From: Novosphingobium sediminis
GTDB taxonomy: Bacteria > Pseudomonadota > Alphaproteobacteria > Sphingomonadales > Sphingomonadaceae
Assembly (NCBI RefSeq): GCF_007991615.1
Contig: NZ_BJYR01000020.1
Location: 1 to 64,000, forward strand
Direction of reading: 5' to 3'
DNA length: 64,000 nucleotides
Shown: piece after piece, positions 35,901 to 43,481 of the stretch
Numbering within the stretch: the stretch's first letter is position 1
Layout of the letters: every line of letters begins with the position of its first letter
Notes under the pieces: model-generated
What the model was told of the DNA's origin: nothing
What the model saw: the letters and a program-made list of their open reading frames with translations, nothing else
Database searches by the model: none
Made by a program: the position numbers and the translations under genes

Positions 35901-36024
35901 GGCGATGATCGCCGTGCGGACGGGCAAGCGGCCGGACGGATCTGCGGTGTCCGGTTGGCAGGAATATTGGGCGCATCCGGCAGCGTGGAGCCCGTTCGTA
36001 CTGGTGGCCGCGGACGGACAGTAG
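32932..36024 (+). CDS. Exported TPR-CHAT caspase-like protein
   Basis: This 1030-residue protein has a signal peptide ending at about ALA|APD. A long helical region with TPR-like repeats (residues 100-420) follows, and a CHAT domain occupies about 620-1028. CHAT is a caspase-related fold. The probable catalytic dyad is H875 in FATHGLL and C926 in ILSACNTA, and the ending LLASHWRVSD is typical. CHAT proteins cleave partner proteins or act in scaffolds, but most are cytoplasmic; here the signal peptide places it in the envelope. It ends 4 bp from a convergent membrane gene. The nearby OmpA-like and subtilase genes suggest a surface proteolysis system. Confidence 0.87.
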   Translation: MAAFRSCWAGAAFIAFAAALQPLPALAAPDSPTAKTAVSTSYRPLVEKLEAAKDEGKAALVAALLPIVEVLVLHSENAPREDEDYALPVLESAYALIGDFAGERKIIDRRAELATAREGAQSYAASHIAVDVADLLRREGRPAEGEAHLRRAVAASTDPEIKMSLQSDLASYLEDAQHLGDAVEAYRTLLDMQLQRSGPDADDVFKIVETLSWNLGQIGRHAEALALLQTTIPRAEAVWRATGADETHNGTMDSLMAGLRYANLLERQADHLGAQGKFGPSDFYFEEANKLRTRYFDAPTHIVAQTYNNMAFRQNFEGRYALAEKNAYTALEIYEGVMGQADISEDLTYAKYKYNLAAALLGQGHAQEALPLLRFGVPIQRRLGPDHPDLVILLTTLSRAIVAAEGDLDEALSLAREATAIAHKHRDARLTGGYSDSAPDATSAALTRALAGDATTRDPMSMAYGALMEATSAAMKAGGRADTAELRAEMFAAAQDLEQSSAGQAMAQAAARSAAGDGPLGTLITRKQQLADRARALNLAVTAATLGKDTIGLDEKRAALAQVTKDLAAADAEIKSAFPDFEALVSPSALTMADIQGRLAADEALVLIVPNGPDYYTFAIAPDHAQVRVIARARDGVAKLVGRIRCRLDEAGCTSPADMDPTYDEPGELKGIDAYFPRFDREAANLLYINLVEPLEPTLAKAKRVFVTVGGPLGGLPLSVLVTKFDPEKDKSEAGDVETLKQSAWLGDKYGFITLPAVSALRIARPPRKGEGGKAGNFLGYGAPSLQGTAGAARSVEQGGRRTLRSGGIQGITTASPDALRKLSPLPGTEIELKRMATALKAPPSGLHLGAAATEAALKQDPGLASASIIAFATHGLLPQEVGRAAEPGLVFTPPAAASVEDDGLLTASEASRLSLKADWLILSACNTAASDGTPGSQSLSGLARAFLHAGAKALLASHWRVSDEVTAVLTVETMRFARSGLPKAEALRQAMIAVRTGKRPDGSAVSGWQEYWAHPAAWSPFVLVAADGQ

Positions 36025-36028
36025 CGCA

Positions 36029-36544
36029 CTAACCGAAGCGCGACTGCCGTTCGAGCTTGAACGCATATCCTGCGAGCAGGATGCCCGAACCGATGGCGGC
36101 GAAGCGCAGTGGTACGATCAGCAGGCCAAATGGCACGAGCAAATCCTGCATGAACGCCATGATGGCCACCACGCTGATACCCGTGAAGCCCAGCGCGGCA
36201 TTGCGGGTCGAGCGCCGCCCAGCCGGATCAGGCGGGTCGTAGGGATCGAGGTGGCGCGGCGCGATGTCGAGCAGGTAGAGCCACTGGGCAGCTGCGGCGA
36301 CTGCCATGAGAAGCACCGCGCCGTCCCAGCGCAAGGCCAGCGCGGCCCCGGCCCAGCCATTGAGGACGGCGCCCCAGGTAAGCCAGCGCCGCCGCCGCGT
36401 CTGCGCCCTCGCTTCGGCCGGTTCGGCAGGGGATAACGCGCCCAGGATGGTGTCGATCAGGCCGCCCGTGGCTGCCGCCCGCATGGCGAGGAAGGCTGTG
36501 ATGAAATAGAACAAGCCGGCTGCCTGCAGCGCCAGAACCGTCAT
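36029..36544 (-). CDS. Hypothetical four-helix membrane protein
   Basis: I do not recognise this 171-residue protein. It has about four hydrophobic segments: residues 3-24, 53-70, 75-95 and 120-160 as a pair. The stretch PYDPPDPAGRRSTRNAALGF lies between the middle and last pair. The ATG at 36544 overlaps the stop of the OmpA-like gene, so the two are translated together. Confidence 0.7.
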   Translation of the reverse strand: MTVLALQAAGLFYFITAFLAMRAAATGGLIDTILGALSPAEPAEARAQTRRRRWLTWGAVLNGWAGAALALRWDGAVLLMAVAAAAQWLYLLDIAPRHLDPYDPPDPAGRRSTRNAALGFTGISVVAIMAFMQDLLVPFGLLIVPLRFAAIGSGILLAGYAFKLERQSRFG

Positions 36545-37044
36545 GGACACGGTTCCTGAACGACCAGCCCGCCACCGTCCACCGGCATGCCCCCGATGGG
36601 CCGGTCACGCAGTGTCGCCGGAGCAAACTCGACGCGCTCGTTGGCCTCATCCTGCCCGGAGACCATCGGCTTGTTCTGCCCGTGGGTCACGTAGATCAAC
36701 CGCTTGCAGTTCGCACCGTGAGCCGCGAACCATGCGGCGAGCTGCCGCGCTCGCGCTTGGCCGAGTTCGAGATTGGCGTCGCCACTGCCCAGCATGGATG
36801 CATTGGTCTCGACGCGCAGGAGGGTGATGTAGGATTTCTCGGCGAGGAACTGCATGACTTGCGAAAGTCCCGCATCGCTGTCTTCGGTCAACTCGGCGCT
36901 CTCCGCCTTGAACCGCACGGGAGAGGGCAGCACAAGTATGCCCGATTCGATGCGAACCGCAGTCTGCGCGCGCGCTGGCGAACTGGCACATGCCAGCAGC
37001 GCGACAAGTCCGAACGCAATGCGCGCAATGTCACGCAAGGTCAT
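36541..37044 (-). CDS. OmpA/MotB-like periplasmic protein
   Basis: This 167-residue exported protein has a signal peptide ending SPARA|QTA and an OmpA-like peptidoglycan-binding domain. VRFKAESAELTEDS, the LLRVETNASMLG segment and LELGQARARQLAAWF are recognisable. The closing part (DEANERVEFAP) keeps the NxRVEF form. It would anchor non-covalently to peptidoglycan. It is the first gene of a two-gene minus-strand operon. Confidence 0.78.
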   Translation of the reverse strand: MTLRDIARIAFGLVALLACASSPARAQTAVRIESGILVLPSPVRFKAESAELTEDSDAGLSQVMQFLAEKSYITLLRVETNASMLGSGDANLELGQARARQLAAWFAAHGANCKRLIYVTHGQNKPMVSGQDEANERVEFAPATLRDRPIGGMPVDGGGLVVQEPCP

Positions 37045-37093
37045 CTGGTCGCCCCCCCTTCTCTCCGTGCGCCCGCGCTGTTAGCGTTGGCGC

Positions 37094-38011
37094 ATGACCG
37101 GTCTCTTCTACAAATGCCTGCTTGGCCCTGCGCTGTCGACAGGCTTGCTGCTGCCCCAACCCGCAACGGCGAAAATGCCCGTACCGCCGGCCGAGGTGGT
37201 GCAGGCGGTTGCGGCGGATCTGCGGGAAGCGGGGCTTTCGCCCCGGGCGATAGATCGTGCACGCGGCCTGTACCGGCCGGTCTCGCTCACTGGCGGTGCC
37301 ATGCCCGACTGGCTGGTGGACATGAACGCCGCGCCCAGCGGCATGCTGTGCGGCACGGGCGGCTGCCCGATCGAGGTTTGGGTCCAGCAAGGCGGACATT
37401 ACCGGCGGGCCCTGTCGCTGCAGGTGTTGGGCTACGCGGTCGAGCCGAATGGATACGTCTCGCTCAAGCTGCACGGTGTGCTTTGCGGACGGACCGGATC
37501 GGATGACTGCAACTACCGCTTCGGCTGGCAGCCAGCGCAGGGGGGCGAGGGATGGTTTCTTCCGATGATGCCGTCAGATGTTCCCGGCTATACCGGGCCA
37601 GTGGTACAGGCGCTCGCACCGGCGGCGCACATGCTCCCTGCGCTTGCGGCGCAGGAAGCAGCCTACGCAGCATGGTGCGAGAAACGCGCAGGCGGCACGC
37701 CCGACACTTCGGATGCGGCAGCACTCCTGCCCGATCTGACCGGGGATGCCCGACCCGAGGCGTTGTTCGACGCCAATCGCGCGCTCTGCACCGTCATCGA
37801 CCGGGAGGGAGCGGAACAGCAAGCCCCCTGTCCCGAACCCGCGATCTGCCACTCGGTGATCTATACCTCAACCAGCACCGGTTGGCGGGCCGAACCGGCG
37901 CAAAAGCCGTTCGAATACTGGATCAAGTGGCAGTCTGGCCGGCCACGCATGGCAATTGCCGAAGCTGATTGCGGAATGTGCAAGATTCGCGAACTTGATC
38001 TCGCACCTTGA
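37094..38011 (+). CDS. Hypothetical exported protein
   Basis: I do not recognise this 305-residue protein. A signal peptide ends near PATA|KMP. The mature part is Cys-rich, with CGTGGCPIEVW near residue 91 and at least ten cysteines in all, so several disulfides are likely in the periplasm. It has no membrane helix after the signal. It is divergent from the OmpA-like gene and faces a strong terminator. It might be an inhibitor or substrate in the surrounding envelope locus. Confidence 0.7.
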   Translation: MTGLFYKCLLGPALSTGLLLPQPATAKMPVPPAEVVQAVAADLREAGLSPRAIDRARGLYRPVSLTGGAMPDWLVDMNAAPSGMLCGTGGCPIEVWVQQGGHYRRALSLQVLGYAVEPNGYVSLKLHGVLCGRTGSDDCNYRFGWQPAQGGEGWFLPMMPSDVPGYTGPVVQALAPAAHMLPALAAQEAAYAAWCEKRAGGTPDTSDAAALLPDLTGDARPEALFDANRALCTVIDREGAEQQAPCPEPAICHSVIYTSTSTGWRAEPAQKPFEYWIKWQSGRPRMAIAEADCGMCKIRELDLAP

Positions 38012-38073
38012 AAGGTAAGCGCATCCAGTACGATCGTCGTCGCCTCGGTACCGCGCTTGCAATATTCGCAGTA

Positions 38074-38106
38074 GCCCCCCGGAGGTAGTTCTCTACTCCG
38101 AGGGGC
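38074..38106. terminator. Bidirectional terminator hairpin
   Basis: GCCCCCCGGAGGTAG (38074-38088) pairs with CTACTCCGAGGGGC (38093-38106) around the loop TTCT, with one mismatch and one bulge. It lies between two convergent genes and can serve both. Confidence 0.75.
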
Positions 38107-38136
38107 GCTGCTTCAAATCATGGGATGTGACGCACG

Positions 38137-39045
38137 TCAGGCGGTGACGGGAGTGAGGACAATCTCGACGCGGCGGTTGGCGGCACGGCCCGTGATGGTT
38201 GCATTGCTGGCTATCGGCTCGGTCTTTCCGAAGCCCTGCACGTGCAGCCGGGCGGGTGCCACGCTGCGCGAGAAGAGATAGTCCGCCACGGCGTCAGCGC
38301 GCCGCTCCGAGAGCGCCTGATTATAGTCGTAGGAGCCGATCGCGTCAGTGTGGCCGTTCACGTCGACGTAGGTCGCCGGATACTTCGCCAGCGTGCGCGA
38401 GACGGCATTGAGCACGCCGTAGAACCGGGGCTGGATATCGTACTTGTCGAAGGCGAAATTCACGTCGCTCGGCAGTTCGAGGATGATCTGTGCACCGCGC
38501 TTCTGCACGGTGACCCCCGTGCCGCGCAAATCGTCCTGCAGCACCGTGTACTGCTGGTCCACATAGGCAGGAACGTCGGAGATATAGACCGGTTCGATCC
38601 CGGCATCGATAATCGCGCCGCGCCGGACGACAAGATCGGGGACGGCAACTGCGGTGACCGCCGGTACGGCAAGCCCAGGCACCGCGACGGCGACCGGTGC
38701 AGTCACGATTCGCGACGTGACGCCGGTGGTGGAAACCGCCGGCACCGCAATCTTTGCCGTGCTTGCGACATTGGTCACGGCGCGCACATCGACGGGTGCG
38801 GTCAGGGTACGCGTGCGGACCCGACGGTTGACCACCGCCTGGGCGTTGCCGTTCGCGGAAATGCCGCGCTCGATGCGTGAGACGCCGATGTCACCAGCGC
38901 CGTTGATCATGGTGCCCGGCATCGAGACCATGCCGCCGAGGCTGCCGCTCAATCCGCCACCAAGCAGCTGCGCATGGGCGGGGGTTGCACCAAGCGAGAC
39001 GGCAAGGGCCAACGAAGCGCCAGCGGAAAGCAGAAACTTGTCCAT
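38137..39045 (-). CDS. OmpA-family outer-membrane/peptidoglycan-linked protein
   Basis: The protein has 302 residues from the ATG at 39045, which is preceded by a near-perfect AGAAGGAGGT. A signal peptide ends PAHA|QLL. The middle is rich in Val, Ala and Thr with repeated dipeptides. The C-terminal 120 residues form an OmpA domain: VNFAFDKYDIQPRF, YVDVNGHTDAIGS, NQALSERRADAVADYL, then NRRVEI. It would link the outer membrane or a surface structure to peptidoglycan. The strong ribosome site suggests high expression. Confidence 0.88.
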   Translation of the reverse strand: MDKFLLSAGASLALAVSLGATPAHAQLLGGGLSGSLGGMVSMPGTMINGAGDIGVSRIERGISANGNAQAVVNRRVRTRTLTAPVDVRAVTNVASTAKIAVPAVSTTGVTSRIVTAPVAVAVPGLAVPAVTAVAVPDLVVRRGAIIDAGIEPVYISDVPAYVDQQYTVLQDDLRGTGVTVQKRGAQIILELPSDVNFAFDKYDIQPRFYGVLNAVSRTLAKYPATYVDVNGHTDAIGSYDYNQALSERRADAVADYLFSRSVAPARLHVQGFGKTEPIASNATITGRAANRRVEIVLTPVTA

Positions 39046-39145
39046 CGAGAACCTCCTTCTGGTTGGGGCCGCAGCGGGAGCCAGCGGCCGGTTCTGAAGG
39101 AGGAACGACGCCCGGTTCGAACTTGATCCATGCCAGCGAAAAAAT

Positions 39146-40366
39146 TCATGATCCGCTGCGGCAGGCTCCGCAAAGGATGCCGCGCCCGGTCTTTCTGCCG
39201 GCGCGCACGGCTTCGGCATCGGTAAGGCTAAGCACCTGCTGCGGCTTGGCGGTCGCCGCGCGGTGGGCTGCGATGCGCGCCGCAGCAAGGGGCGCAGCGA
39301 AGGAGGTGCCGCGCAGGGAAACCCGCCGCCCGTCCAACCCGATCGCAGTGATATCCGCACCCGGCGCCGCGTAATCGAGATGTGAGGCCTTGCCCGCCTC
39401 TAACAGCACCCGGCCGCGCCCGTCCACGCCCGTAACGGCAATGACATTGGGGTAGGAGGCAGGGTAGGCGGGCGGAGCCGCTGCGCCATCGTTGCCGACC
39501 GCCGCCACCACGACCATCCCGCCAGCCTGCGCCGCTGCCACCGCCCGTGCCACAAGCGGATTGGGCGGACCAATCAGGCTGATCGAGACGACCGGCACGC
39601 GCTGCTGAGCCATCCAGCCCAGCGCGCGGGCGAGCGAGAGCGCGTTGCCGCCCGCGAGGTCTGTCCCATAGACATCGGCGACGTAAAGCTTCGCGGTGCC
39701 CGCCGCGACCAGCAGAGAGCGGATCGCCTGCGCATGTGCATTGGGGTGCGGGGCACCGGCGGCAAATCCCACTTGAGCAGCAACCGTCCCCCCGCCGACC
39801 ACCCCGCCGTCTATCACGCCGATCGTCCCACCTCGCGGCAGGCCGGCGAGGAGGGGCTGCGAACTGCCGCTCTGCGCCCGGCTGCCGCTCTGGAAATGCA
39901 GTTGGTCGGCGGTGACTTCGGCCTGTGGCAGCAGCTTGCGCAATGCGCGCTCGGCCTTTGCCAAAGGCAGCCTCGGCGGCACCGCCAGACGCGCGTAACC
40001 GATATTGATGCCCTCGATGCGTTGCTGCTCGATGAGGGCAAAGCCGCCACGCTGGGCTGCGGCGAGATCATCCGGCCTGGGATCGATGACCAGCAATTCG
40101 CCCCTCCGAGCAGGCTGTCCGGCGCTGTCGAATTCGGTCTCATCAGGGTGCTGCGCGACAAACTTCGTCAGCCGGTCGAGCCGCTCGGCCGCCAGCACGT
40201 CGATGCTGCGCACCACCTCATCGGCCGGCGCCAGCGCGGTTTGTACGCGCGAGATGACCGGATCGACCAGCGCGCCAACCGGGGGCAGCGTGATCTGGGC
40301 GTGCAGGCCACCGGGCAGTGCCAGCATCAGGGCTATGAAGGCTCGCTTGACCATGTGGTTGTCCAT
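39146..40366 (-). CDS. Secreted S8 (subtilisin-like) serine peptidase
   Basis: This 406-residue subtilase has a signal peptide ending LHA|QIT, an N-terminal propeptide-like region to about residue 170, and a catalytic domain. The triad is visible as D186 in GVIDGG, H211 in NAHAQAIRSLL and S355 in RGTSFAAP, with oxyanion N292 in AVGNDG. The His motif is unusual, since NAHAQ replaces the common HGTHVAG. The last residues carry a pair of cysteines in CGAC. It is divergent from an ECF sigma/anti-sigma pair. A second ATG lies at 40354. Confidence 0.88.
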   Translation of the reverse strand: MDNHMVKRAFIALMLALPGGLHAQITLPPVGALVDPVISRVQTALAPADEVVRSIDVLAAERLDRLTKFVAQHPDETEFDSAGQPARRGELLVIDPRPDDLAAAQRGGFALIEQQRIEGINIGYARLAVPPRLPLAKAERALRKLLPQAEVTADQLHFQSGSRAQSGSSQPLLAGLPRGGTIGVIDGGVVGGGTVAAQVGFAAGAPHPNAHAQAIRSLLVAAGTAKLYVADVYGTDLAGGNALSLARALGWMAQQRVPVVSISLIGPPNPLVARAVAAAQAGGMVVVAAVGNDGAAAPPAYPASYPNVIAVTGVDGRGRVLLEAGKASHLDYAAPGADITAIGLDGRRVSLRGTSFAAPLAAARIAAHRAATAKPQQVLSLTDAEAVRAGRKTGRGILCGACRSGS

Positions 40367-40437
40367 TGCCGAAAAAATTGCGAACTATGGATGAAACGAC
40401 GCTGAATGGTCGTTCCATCCATGGCAAGGCTCAGGAC

Positions 40438-40935
40438 ATGATTGCCCGGCAATTTGCGGATGACCTCGTGGCGCTTCTGCCCAAGATGCGGCGCTTCGCC
40501 CGAGGGCTGGCCCGCGACGCGGCGGATGGCGATGACCTGTGCCAGGCAACGATCGAACGGGCGCTGAGGTCTGCCGCGCAGTGGCAGGAAGGCACGCGGC
40601 TCGATGCTTGGGTGTATCGGATCATGCGCAATATCTGGATCGACGAAAACCGCGCGCGGGCCCGCCGCGGCCCGGTCCTGCCGCCGGATGACGCCGCGTT
40701 CGACATTGCCGATGCGAGCGCACAGGGGATCGAGGCGAATGTCGAACTCGGCAATGTGAGCCGGGCGGTCGCCAAACTGCCGGACGACCAGCGCGAGGCC
40801 GTGCTGCTCGTGCTGGTGGAAGGGTTTGCATACAAGGAAGCGGCAGAGATAATCGGCTGCCCGCAAGGCACGCTGACTTCGCGCCTGGTGCGGGGCCGCG
40901 AAGCGCTGATGCGCTATCTGGGAGAAAAACCATGA
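40438..40935 (+). CDS. ECF RNA polymerase sigma factor
   Basis: This ECF sigma has 165 residues from the ATG at 40438, with AAGG eight bases upstream; in-frame starts at 40387 and 40366 are also possible. Region 2 shows LLPKMRRFARGLARD, DGDDLCQATIERAL and LDAWVYRIMRNIWID. Region 4 shows LPDDQREAVLLVLVEGFAYKE and PQGTLTSRLVRGRE. It is coupled by ATGA to an anti-sigma gene and is divergent from the secreted subtilase, so it may control envelope proteolysis. Confidence 0.9.
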   Translation: MIARQFADDLVALLPKMRRFARGLARDAADGDDLCQATIERALRSAAQWQEGTRLDAWVYRIMRNIWIDENRARARRGPVLPPDDAAFDIADASAQGIEANVELGNVSRAVAKLPDDQREAVLLVLVEGFAYKEAAEIIGCPQGTLTSRLVRGREALMRYLGEKP

Positions 40936-41684
40936 CCATCAGCGATGAGGAACTGGCCGCCTTCTGCGATGGCGAGTGCGATGCGGCGGCACGTGCCCGG
41001 ATCGAGCAGGCGGCGCAGGCTGACCCTGTTCTGGCCGAGCGGATCCGTGCCGAGCGCGCACTGGTCAATGAGCTTCGCGATAGCTTCGAGAGCCTGCTGA
41101 AGGAACCGGTTCCGCCGCATTGGGAGACCCTTATCCGCGCCGAAGTCGAACCTGTTGCCGAAGTGGCGGCAGCTCCGGTGATCGACCTCGCCGCCGTCCG
41201 CGCCCAGCGCAGCCAGACCCCTGGCCCCGCGCGCAAGCAGATCTGGCGCAGTGCCTGGATTGGCGGCGCGATGGCAGCATCGCTGGTCATGGGCCTGTTT
41301 ATCGGCGGTCAGCGCAACGGCGCGTTCCCGTTCGCGGCAGAGAACGGCGCGCTGGTCGCGAGAGGCGAACTTGCCAACGCTCTCGACAGCCAACTGGCCT
41401 CGGCGCCATCCGGCAAGGCGCTGCGCATGCTGGCGACATTTCGCAATGCCGATGGTGCGCTGTGCCGCGCCTTCAGCGGTGAAATCGCCTCGGGCATCGC
41501 CTGTCACGGCAGCGGCGGATGGCAGCTACGCCACGTGCTGCCCGGAACTCCTGCTCAAACCGCGCAGTATCGGCAGGCTGGCTCGGCTGATGCTGAGTTG
41601 ATGGCCTTGGCGCAGCAGATGGCTGCAGGTGATCCGCTTGACGCGGCGCAGGAAGCGCAAGCCCGGAAGGACGGGTGGCGCTAG
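40932..41684 (+). CDS. Transmembrane anti-sigma factor
   Basis: This 250-residue protein has an N-terminal anti-sigma domain (ISDEELAAFCDGECDAAARARIE), one transmembrane helix at about 115-135 (WIGGAMAASLVMGLFIGG) and a periplasmic C-terminal domain with two cysteines near residues 177 and 190. It overlaps the ECF sigma gene by 4 bp. By analogy with RseA-like factors it would keep the sigma inactive until its periplasmic part is altered. The nearby subtilase is an attractive but untested candidate for that cleavage. Confidence 0.83.
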   Translation: MTISDEELAAFCDGECDAAARARIEQAAQADPVLAERIRAERALVNELRDSFESLLKEPVPPHWETLIRAEVEPVAEVAAAPVIDLAAVRAQRSQTPGPARKQIWRSAWIGGAMAASLVMGLFIGGQRNGAFPFAAENGALVARGELANALDSQLASAPSGKALRMLATFRNADGALCRAFSGEIASGIACHGSGGWQLRHVLPGTPAQTAQYRQAGSADAELMALAQQMAAGDPLDAAQEAQARKDGWR

Positions 41685-41981
41685 GCTTTGGCGAGGGAGT
41701 GCGACAATTGAGGTCCGGACAAGCTCTACCCTTCGGCCAATAGGCACGAAACGTACCCACTGTCTCGCTTCGTATCATTTGGGCCAACCGGCGGCCACGT
41801 CAACGAACAGCGGCGCGATCGCGGCATCGCCGAGTTGCGCGGCGACTGGGATTACCCGCGCGACAGGCACAAGAGATGTGGCGAGCTGGTTCTAATGTCC
41901 GCGGCTGCGGCAGCCTATCCAGCCTTTCACTGCCGCTGCGAATGTTTCGCAGCCAGTATGCCAAGTGAAGGAACCGCCGCC

Positions 41982-42449
41982 ATGTCTGCTCGTCTCGATT
42001 ATGCAGCCGCAAGCCCCGCCGGGGTCAAGGCACTCGGCCATGTCTATGGCCACATCCTCCAATCCGAGCTCGACGCGGGTCTCGTCGATCTCGTCTATCT
42101 GCGGATCAGCCAGATCAACGGCTGCGCCTTTTGCATCGACATGCACACGCGCGACCTCGGCAAGCGCGGCGTTGCGCCCGAAAAGCTCGCGCTGCTGTCC
42201 GTGTGGCGTGAGGCGGAAGGCTTGTTCACTCTCGAAGAACGCGCCGCGCTTGCCTGGGCCGAAAGCGTCACGCTTGTCGCTGATACCGGCGTGCCGGACG
42301 CTGATTTTACGGCAGCAAGCGCCGTGTTCAGCGGAAAAACACTGACCGACCTCACCATCGCGATCGGCCTGATGAACACCTACAACCGGCTCGGCATCGC
42401 ATTCCGCGCGGTCCCCGGCGCAGTGGCCGCGCTGGCTGCCGCCGCCTGA
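41982..42449 (+). CDS. AhpD-like carboxymuconolactone decarboxylase family protein
   Basis: This 155-residue protein has the alkylhydroperoxidase AhpD core. CAFCIDMH has C48, C51 and H55, the redox-active CxxC and proton-relay His. The ATG at 41982 follows AAGGAACC. Members of this family reduce peroxides or act as peroxidase-like antioxidants. It leads a block with Ohr and an azoreductase. No membrane or export signal is seen. Confidence 0.88.
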   Translation: MSARLDYAAASPAGVKALGHVYGHILQSELDAGLVDLVYLRISQINGCAFCIDMHTRDLGKRGVAPEKLALLSVWREAEGLFTLEERAALAWAESVTLVADTGVPDADFTAASAVFSGKTLTDLTIAIGLMNTYNRLGIAFRAVPGAVAALAAAA

Positions 42450-42485
42450 GCGATTGGCGTGTTTTCGCCACCACTCTGATGCCGC

Positions 42486-42505
42486 GGCGGCCGATTATCG
42501 CCGCC
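42486..42505 (+). terminator. Weak terminator-like hairpin
   Basis: GGCGGC and GCCGCC surround an 8-base loop about 36 bases after the AhpD-like gene. A second small dyad, TGGCG and CGCCA around TGTTTT, lies just before it at about 42456-42470. Either may end transcription. Confidence 0.35.
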
Positions 42506-42605
42506 ACGCTCCCCGCCTAGATCAATGTCAGTCCGCATCGGGGAGGTGTTCTTCCCCCTCCTGACCTCCCTGATGCGGGCACCCTCCAGACCAAGGACAA
42601 GCCCC

Positions 42606-43028
42606 ATGAAAACGCTTTACCAGACCCAGGCCACTGCAATCGGCGGCCGCACCGGCTCAGCCGCGAGTGCCGACGGCGTGCTGCGCGTCCAATTGGCAAC
42701 CCCTCGCGAACTGGGCGGTGACGGCGCCACCGGCACCAACCCCGAACAGCTCTTTGCCGCTGGCTATGCCGCCTGCTTCCTTTCGGCCATCCGGTTCGTC
42801 GCCGCGCAGGCGAAGACGGCCATTCCCGCCGACGCAAATGTCACGGCAACGGTCGGCATCGGCCCAAATGACAAGGGCCCCGGCTTCGCGCTCGCTATTG
42901 CGCTGGCGGTCGATCTGCCCGGGCTCGACCGCGCAACGGCGGAGCGCCTTGTCGACGCCGCGCACCAGGCCTGCCCCTACTCCAACGCCACGCGCAGCAA
43001 TGTCGATGTCCGCATCACCATTGCCTGA
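42606..43028 (+). CDS. Ohr/OsmC-type organic hydroperoxide reductase
   Basis: This 140-residue protein has the Ohr layout. It starts MKTLYQTQATAIGGRTG, keeps the conserved Arg, and has catalytic C57 in GYAACFLSA and C123 in ACPYSNATR. Ohr reduces organic hydroperoxides with lipoylated partners or thiols. The ATG at 42606 is preceded by AAGGACAAG. It sits between the AhpD-like gene and a small membrane gene on the same strand. Confidence 0.92.
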   Translation: MKTLYQTQATAIGGRTGSAASADGVLRVQLATPRELGGDGATGTNPEQLFAAGYAACFLSAIRFVAAQAKTAIPADANVTATVGIGPNDKGPGFALAIALAVDLPGLDRATAERLVDAAHQACPYSNATRSNVDVRITIA

Positions 43029-43054
43029 AGGCACACCCCCATAGGAGAACCACG

Positions 43055-43477
43055 ATGTACGCGCTCCATGAAGGATTTGAATCGCTCGCTGGCCACAATC
43101 AGCCGCCCGAACCGTTGCCGATGATGGGAGAAGCCGCCGCGCCAGATATCCCGCGCGAGGTCGGCGTGATGATCCTTGGCGCCTATGGCGCGATCATCTC
43201 CGCCTTTCTGCTGCTGTTCACGCGGGGGCTCGATGCGACGATGATGGTCGTCATCAGCGGGCTCTATTTCGCGATCTACCTCGCCGTGCCCACGGCCTTC
43301 TTCAACACCGAGGGGCGCTCGGGCCAGCTCAGTCTGCGCACTTTCCTTGCGGATGGCCTCGAGACATGGACCGGCCACGTCGATGGACGGGGCGCGCTGA
43401 TCCAGATCCTCTCGATCCCGGTCACCATCGCCGTGGCGGTGACCGCTATCGGAACAGCAGCGCGGATCATGCTCTGA
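43055..43477 (+). CDS. Hypothetical two-helix membrane protein
   Basis: I do not recognise this 140-residue protein. A hydrophilic N-terminus (residues 1-35) is followed by two hydrophobic helices near 38-58 and 62-82 and a final one near 118-138. A ribosome site, AGGAGAA, precedes the ATG. It follows the Ohr gene by 26 bp and is probably co-transcribed with it. Confidence 0.7.
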   Translation: MYALHEGFESLAGHNQPPEPLPMMGEAAAPDIPREVGVMILGAYGAIISAFLLLFTRGLDATMMVVISGLYFAIYLAVPTAFFNTEGRSGQLSLRTFLADGLETWTGHVDGRGALIQILSIPVTIAVAVTAIGTAARIML

Positions 43478-43481
43478 TGCC

